NCBI RefSeq assembly: GCF_014204715.1 | Contig: NZ_JACHLY010000002.1 | Span: 1-64,000, forward strand | Origin: Streptomonospora salina | GTDB taxonomy: Bacteria > Actinomycetota > Actinomycetes > Streptosporangiales > Streptosporangiaceae | Length of the DNA stretch: 64,000 nt | Reading direction: 5' to 3' | Shown: positions 59,895 to 64,000 of the stretch, one piece after another | Position numbering within the stretch: the stretch's first letter is position 1 | How the letters are laid out: each line of letters starts with the position of its first letter | Program-made: the position numbers and the translations under genes | Notes under the pieces: generated by a model | What the model saw: the letters and a program-made list of their open reading frames with translations, nothing else | Databases searched by the model: none | What the model was told of the DNA's origin: nothing

Positions 59895-60788
59895 TCAGGC
59901 AGCCAGGTGCAGCTTAGCGGTTCGGTGCTCGTAGACGGCGGGGGCGAGGTAGCCGATCGCCGAGTGCCTGCGGCGGGTGTTGTAGCGGTTGATCCAGGAG
60001 AACACCGCCATGCGCGCCGTGTGCGGGCTGGGCCACCGCTTCAAGCCGGGCCCCTGGAGGGTTTCGCGTTTGAGAGTGGCGTGGAAGGCCTCGGCCGCGG
60101 CGTTGTCGGCCGAGGAGCCCACCGCGCCCATCGAGCGCACCACCCCCAGCTCCGCACACTGTGTCTGGAACCGCCGGGAGGTGTATTGGGCGCCGTGGTC
60201 GGTGTGGAAGACCGCGCCGTCCAGGCAGCCGCCCCGCGCGCGCCGGGCCCCCTCCAACGCATCGCAGACGAGTTCGGCGCGCATATGGTCGGCGATGGAC
60301 CAGCCCACCACCCGCCGCGAGTACAGGTCGATCACCGTGGCCAGGTACAGGAACCGGTCGCCGTCCACGGGCAGGTAGGTGATGTCGCCGACATAGCGGG
60401 TGTTGGGCGCCTGGGCGGTGAAGTCGCGGCCCAGCAGGTCGCCCGCCGGGGCCGTGGCGGGCTCGGGCACCGTGGTGCGCACTTTCCTGCGCAGGTGCAG
60501 GCCTTCGATGCCGGCGGTGCGCATCAGGCGCTCCACCCGCTTGTGGTTGATTACGTGGCCCTGCTCGCGCAGCTCGGCGGTGATCCTCGGCGCCCCGCAG
60601 GCGCGGTCGGCCGCGTGGATCGCCGCGATCCGGGTGGTCAGTTCGGCGTCGGCGGCCGCCCGCTGTTCACGCGCGCCTGCGCGGGCCCGCCAGGCGTAGT
60701 AGCCCGAGCGCGACAGCTGAAGCACCGCGCACAGCCGCTTGGCGCCGTAGGCGCCCTGGTGGTCCTGGACGAAGCAGAAGCGGCTCAC
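59895..60788 (-). CDS. IS3-family transposase OrfB (DDE)
   Basis: A 297-residue integrase-core protein from GTG 60788, overlapping the OrfA stop (GTGA). It has the HTH_21 region 'RITAELREQGHVINHKRVER', then the catalytic acids in 'TRYVGDITYLPVDGDRFLYL', 'AVFHTDHGAQYTSRRFQTQC' and 'SSADNAAAEAFHATLKRETL', and ends 'RRRHSAIGYLAPAVYEH'. All three acids are present, so it looks active. It may be made by restart or by frameshifting from OrfA. Confidence 0.93.
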   Translation of the reverse strand: MSRFCFVQDHQGAYGAKRLCAVLQLSRSGYYAWRARAGAREQRAAADAELTTRIAAIHAADRACGAPRITAELREQGHVINHKRVERLMRTAGIEGLHLRRKVRTTVPEPATAPAGDLLGRDFTAQAPNTRYVGDITYLPVDGDRFLYLATVIDLYSRRVVGWSIADHMRAELVCDALEGARRARGGCLDGAVFHTDHGAQYTSRRFQTQCAELGVVRSMGAVGSSADNAAAEAFHATLKRETLQGPGLKRWPSPHTARMAVFSWINRYNTRRRHSAIGYLAPAVYEHRTAKLHLAA

Positions 60789-61105
60789 TGCTTCATCTCT
60801 CCCGCGAAATAGGCGGCCGCCTTGCGCAGGATCTCGCGTTCCTTCTCCAGTTCGGCGATCTGGGCGCGCAGCCGTTTGTTCTCCTGCTGCAGCGGCTCGC
60901 CCGCGGGCGCGGCCTCTGCCGGGCGGGGGTGGGCCGGCGCGGCCGTCGCCGAGCGCTGCCTGTCGTCGATGCGGATCCAGTTGCGCAGCGTCTCGCGGTT
61001 GACGCCGAGCTCGTCGGCGATCTCGGCGATGGTGGCGCCGGGCCGGGACCGGTACAGCGCGACCGCGTCGGCTTTGAACTCGGCCGGATAGTGCTTCATG
61101 GCCAT
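60785..61105 (-). CDS. IS3-family transposase OrfA (helix-turn-helix)
   Basis: A 106-residue protein: 'MKHYPAEFKADAVALYRSRP' and 'IAEIADELGVNRETLRNWIR' form the DNA-binding domain, and 'LQQENKRLRAQIAELEKERE' the leucine-zipper part. ATG 61105 follows AAGGAGGAG; ATG 61099 is also possible. It binds the element ends with OrfB. Confidence 0.9.
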   Translation of the reverse strand: MAMKHYPAEFKADAVALYRSRPGATIAEIADELGVNRETLRNWIRIDDRQRSATAAPAHPRPAEAAPAGEPLQQENKRLRAQIAELEKEREILRKAAAYFAGEMKQ

Positions 61106-61321
61106 GGTGGTGGACTCCTCCTTGGTTTCCATTGTCGGAGATGTCCACTACTCAGGGGGAGGCTCCGGTCCTCACCGACACGCTCCTGTGCGCACGCCGC
61201 CGGCGGTAGGGGAGCCGGCGCCGCCCGGCGCGGCCGCGCCGGGCGGCGCCCCGCAGGACGGACTCCGACCGGGACGAGAGCTTCGGGCCGAGCACCCACG
61301 CCGCGGCCGGTCGGACCGCGG

Positions 61322-61690
61322 TCACGCAGAACGAGCGGCGGGACCGAAGCGGCTCCGGTAGGCAGCCGGGCTCAGGCCGGTGCGGCGACGCATCCGGGTG
61401 CGCAGATTGGCGGCGGTTCCCAGACCACTGGCGCGTGCCACCGCCTCCATCCGGACTTCGCCGCGTTCGATCAGTCGGCAGGCCGTATCCACCCGCTCCG
61501 CTGTGAGCCAGGCCAGCGGGGTGGTCCCGAGTTCGGCGCGGAAGCGGCGATGCAGGGTCGCCTGACTCACGGCCGCCCGTGTCGCCAGGTCGGCCACACT
61601 GAGCGGTTCGTGCAGGTGCTACCGCGCCCACGGCGACAGCACCCGAGGCCACGGCCTGGAATGACACCGAGTGAGCCGGCCGCAGCGGAT
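61322..61690 (-). pseudogene. C-terminal part of an AraC-family regulator with a nonsense codon
   Basis: The minus strand reads 'RPWPRVLSPWAR', a TAG near 61622, then 'HLHEPLSVADLATRAAVSQA', 'TLHRRFRAELGTTPLAWLTA' and 'EAVARASGLGTAANLRTRMR' and ends 'LSPAAYRSRFGPAARSA'. This is the DNA-binding half of a GlxA-type AraC regulator. The sensing domain is missing. It lies just past the IS3 element, which may have caused the loss. Confidence 0.75.
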
Positions 61691-61752
61691 CGCGGACGCC
61701 GACCGCAGCGCGTATCCGTCACTCGGGGCGGAACCGCCCCCGCCCTCCCCCG

Positions 61753-62604
61753 TCAGGGCAGGGGGCGGCCGGTCGCGGAGCGGCGCAGCAGCCCGACCGG
61801 CGACCACCGGCCGTCGTAGGGGGTGTACGCGCGCACCAGCAGCGAGCAGGGCCGCAACAGCACCAGTCCGATGAGCAGGCACACCGCCGCGCCCCCGGCC
61901 GCGCGGCGCCGGCCGTGCAGCCGGTAGGTGCGCGGCCAGGCCCGCAGGTAGGCATACAGCTCGCTCACCGAGGCGCCGATACGCCGCGCGGATACCGGCA
62001 CCCGCAACCCGTCGACGTAGCGCACCCGCATGCCCAGCCGGCTCAGGTGCACCGCCAGGTCCAGGTCCTCCCAGATGCCCGGGGCGGTGCAGGTGTGGGC
62101 GCGCACCCGGTGCCAGCACTGCCGGCTCAGCGCCATATTGGAGCCCCACAGCATGGCGTGGCCCGACAGCAGCCGGTTGAGGCGGTGGCAGAAGAACCGG
62201 TGGGCGGCAAGCCCCATGCGGCGCAGCGGGACGTCGTAGAACCAGGACGGGCCCGTGACGGCGTCGGGAGCGAGCCCCGTGGCGGGGTCGGCGGCGAAGG
62301 AGGCGGCCACCCCGGCGACCCACTCCGGCCCCACCACGGTGTCGGCGTCGATACGCCCCAGCACCTCGCCGCAGGCCTCGTCGAATCCGCGGTTGCGGGC
62401 GTGCACCGCGCCTTGGCGGGCCTCGCGCACCACCCGCACCCCGTGCTCGGCGAAGGCGGCGGCGACCTCGGCGGTGCGGTCGGCGGAGTTGTTGTCGACG
62501 ACGATGATCTCTGCGGCGGGCGTCCGCTGGCGCGCGAGCGCCTCCAGGCAGCGGCCGAGCACCGCCTCCTCGTCATAGGCAGGGACGATTACCGAGACCT
62601 TCAC
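61753..62604 (-). CDS. Family 2 glycosyltransferase
   Basis: A 283-residue GT-A enzyme. It begins 'VSVIVPAYDEEAVLGRCLEA', then 'EIIVVDNNSADRTAEVAAAF' and the DxD motif in 'CGEVLGRIDADTVVGPEWVA'. 'APGIWEDLDLAVHLSRLGMR' holds the catalytic ED pair of processive-like enzymes. A hydrophobic helix near the end ('AAVCLLIGLVLLRPCSLLV') suggests membrane attachment. GTG 62604 follows AAGGCGG. It adds a sugar to an unknown lipid or surface polymer. Confidence 0.9.
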   Translation of the reverse strand: MKVSVIVPAYDEEAVLGRCLEALARQRTPAAEIIVVDNNSADRTAEVAAAFAEHGVRVVREARQGAVHARNRGFDEACGEVLGRIDADTVVGPEWVAGVAASFAADPATGLAPDAVTGPSWFYDVPLRRMGLAAHRFFCHRLNRLLSGHAMLWGSNMALSRQCWHRVRAHTCTAPGIWEDLDLAVHLSRLGMRVRYVDGLRVPVSARRIGASVSELYAYLRAWPRTYRLHGRRRAAGGAAVCLLIGLVLLRPCSLLVRAYTPYDGRWSPVGLLRRSATGRPLP

Positions 62605-62847
62605 GAAAGCCGCCTTGTCGTCGTCGGGGAGGGGGCGCGGTAGGCCCCGGCGGTGAACCGGCGCGGACGCCTTACGCCGGTGTATCGCTCCAGCGCCAAC
62701 CGGCGGTGGCGTGCGGGTGAAATCCCTGTCGGCACCGGGTGTGCTCACGCTGCGCAGCAAGCATGACACACACCGCAGCGCAAGCAGTCCGCCGCGGGCT
62801 GCGGCCTCCGCCCGCGAAAACCGGTACGCCTCGCGGCGGAACGCCTC

Positions 62848-62853
62848 TAGGAT
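62848..62853 (+). promoter_or_regulatory. -10 element of the leaderless deaminase mRNA
   Basis: TAGGAT ends 7 bases before ATG 62861, and no ribosome-binding site is present. Confidence 0.5.
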
Positions 62854-62860
62854 CCGGTGC

Positions 62861-63844
62861 ATGCGCGACCTCGCCCTGCTTCCCAAGGCCCACCTGCACG
62901 TCCATCTGGAGAGCACGATCCGCCCCGCGACGCTGCGCGAGATCGCCGCGGCCAACGGGGGCGCGGCGCCGGAGGCGGCGCCCGAGCGCTTCGCGGGCTT
63001 TCGCGCCTTCGCCGACCGGGGCGCCCGCGTACGCGACTGCCTGCGCCGCCCCGAAGACTTCGCCCGCATCGCCCGCGAGTTCGTCGCCGACGAAGCGGCG
63101 CAGGGCACCCGCTACGCCGAAGCCACCTTCAGCGCCGCCGCCCACGGTGAGCGGCTGGGCGCGCCGCGGATGCCGCTGGAGGCGGTACTGGCCGGTCTGG
63201 CCCAGGGCCGCTCGGCCCACGGGCTGCACACCCGGCTGATCCTGGACCACTCGCGGCGGCGATCGGTGGAGCGGGCCCGGCGCACCCTCGACCTCGCCCT
63301 GCAGCACCCCGAGCAGGTGGCCGCGGTGGGCATGGCCGGTGAGGAGAGCTATCCCCTGGCGCCCTTCGCCGGCGTGCTGGCCGAGGCCGCCGATGCCGGA
63401 GTGCGCATCGTCCACCACGCCGGGGAGGCCGGCGGCGCCGCATCGGTGTCCGAAGCGCTGGACATGGGCGCCGAACGGATCGGCCACGGCATCGGCGTGC
63501 TCGGCGACGCCGCGGTCGCCGAGCGGGTGCGCGAGCGCGGGATCGCGCTGGAGGTGTGCTGTTCCTCCAACGTGGCTCTGGGGTTCGCCCCGTCGGTGCG
63601 GGCCCACCCGCTGCCGCGGCTGCTCGACGCCGGTCTGGCGCTGACGCTGAACACCGACGTGCCCGACGTGGCACGCACCACGCTGACCGAAGAGTACGCG
63701 CGGGTGCGCGCAGCGTCGGGCTGCAGCGACACGGAGATGGCCGCGTTCGCGCGCACCGCCGCGGCCGCCTCGTTCGCCCCGGCCGAGCTCAAGCGCAGCA
63801 TCGAGGCCGGCATCGACGCGTGGCTGGCCGCACCGGCCGCCTAG
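62861..63844 (+). CDS. Adenosine-deaminase-like metal-dependent deaminase
   Basis: A 327-residue TIM-barrel deaminase. The metal motif near the start is 'LPKAHLHVHLESTIRPATLR' (HxH), followed by 'VRIVHHAGEAGGAASVSEAL' (HAGE), 'DMGAERIGHGIGVLGD' and 'LEVCCSSNVALGF'. The metal Asp is in 'LTLNTDVPDVARTTLTEEYA'. Adenosine deaminases normally have TDDP there, so the second Asp is replaced by Val, which may alter base recognition. The substrate could be adenosine or aminodeoxyfutalosine. Divergent from the glycosyltransferase. Confidence 0.88.
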   Translation: MRDLALLPKAHLHVHLESTIRPATLREIAAANGGAAPEAAPERFAGFRAFADRGARVRDCLRRPEDFARIAREFVADEAAQGTRYAEATFSAAAHGERLGAPRMPLEAVLAGLAQGRSAHGLHTRLILDHSRRRSVERARRTLDLALQHPEQVAAVGMAGEESYPLAPFAGVLAEAADAGVRIVHHAGEAGGAASVSEALDMGAERIGHGIGVLGDAAVAERVRERGIALEVCCSSNVALGFAPSVRAHPLPRLLDAGLALTLNTDVPDVARTTLTEEYARVRAASGCSDTEMAAFARTAAAASFAPAELKRSIEAGIDAWLAAPAA

Positions 63845-63872
63845 CCCGCGGCCGCCGCTGCGCCGCCGGGGC

Positions 63873-64000
63873 TCACGGGCTCCAGACCATGGTGCGCTGG
63901 TGCAGGCGCCGGCCGTCGTGGCGCAGCCCGGGCACCAGCGGGGCGGGGGAGACCGCATCCGGCCGCCGCCCCCGCCCCGGGGCCCGTCTCCGAACGGGAC
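63873..64000 (-). CDS. C-terminal end of an unrecognised protein (5' part off window)
   Basis: The last 41 or so codons of a minus-strand gene: 'RPDAVSPAPLVPGLRHDGRR' followed by 'LHQRTMVWSP' and a TGA at 63873-63875. Codon use is coding-like. Too little is visible for a family. It is convergent with the deaminase gene, 28 bases apart. Confidence 0.5.
   Translation of the reverse strand, partial: PVRRRAPGRGRRPDAVSPAPLVPGLRHDGRRLHQRTMVWSP

Larger units (their letters stand above)
59875..61154 (-). mobile_element. IS3-family insertion sequence, apparently complete
   Basis: An element of about 1280 bases with two overlapping transposase genes on the minus strand. The ends are similar inverted repeats: TGAGTGTGGACA from 59875 and, on the other strand, TGAGTAGTGGACA from 61154, starting with TG as in the family. 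I see no matching target duplication (flanks CCCG and GGGG), which suggests that one flank has changed since insertion. It interrupts the end of the methyltransferase gene. Confidence 0.8.

Overview
The window is very GC-rich and behaves like an actinomycete chromosome, probably of a Streptosporangiales / Nocardiopsaceae-type host. This is inferred from codon use, frequent GTG starts, many apparently leaderless genes, a SapA-like spore-associated protein, a DUF664 (mycothiol-type DinB) relic, DUF6653 and a single-chain eukaryote-like acetyl-CoA carboxylase. I saw no tRNA, rRNA or CRISPR array. Gene products were recognised by eye from translated motifs, so family names are firm where motifs are quoted and otherwise tentative.

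Region 1 (1-12 kb) holds accessory metabolism and small regulator/enzyme pairs. These are a TPP enzyme (cut by the left edge), a TetR/VOC divergent pair, an SDR, a DUF899 protein, a dicarboxylate/cation symporter, a Gfo/Idh/MocA oxidoreductase, a YjbR protein, a CGNR regulator divergent from an Asp-nucleophile hydrolase, a PIG-L deacetylase and a small PIN-domain toxin/antitoxin-like pair.

Region 2 (12-31 kb) is a scrapyard. Relics of a serine resolvase, a Tn3-family transposase (two separate pieces), DrrAB, RidA, DUF664, YafY/WYL, an MFS exporter, an amidohydrolase and an MmyB-type regulator lie between apparently intact genes (APH-like kinase, GNAT, two TetR/HxlR-type regulators, methyltransferases, a CoA-transferase, a MarR-FMN reductase-quinone reductase operon and a cupin). 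One serine recombinase has its first codons at 28.6 kb and its C-terminal part at 29.4 kb, with a cupin gene in between. Many lesions are single-base indels, several of them in C or G runs, so both real decay and sequence error must be considered.

Region 3 (31-39 kb) starts with an alcohol dehydrogenase divergent from a TetR regulator and a Pr6Pr membrane protein. It then holds the most unusual locus: four minus-strand genes (38704 to 33711) whose coding regions overlap at every junction. They encode a pentapeptide-repeat membrane protein, a serine alpha/beta hydrolase, a six-helix membrane protein with a long cytosolic tail, and an unrecognised soluble protein. I do not recognise this gene set as a described system.

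Region 4 (39-64 kb) is more ordinary chromosome. It contains a methyltransferase, an epoxide hydrolase, a GDSL hydrolase, the 1819-residue acetyl-CoA carboxylase with a palindromic operator candidate upstream, a GlxA-type AraC regulator divergent from an MFS transporter, an SDR/DsbA-like operon, an AbiEi/DUF559-type protein bracketed by two copies of a 60-bp inverted repeat (a third copy lies at 48.8 kb), a DJ-1 protein, an XRE-cupin regulator divergent from a thioredoxin-reductase-like flavoprotein, a frameshifted methyltransferase abutting an IS3-family element, a family 2 glycosyltransferase and an adenosine-deaminase-like protein.
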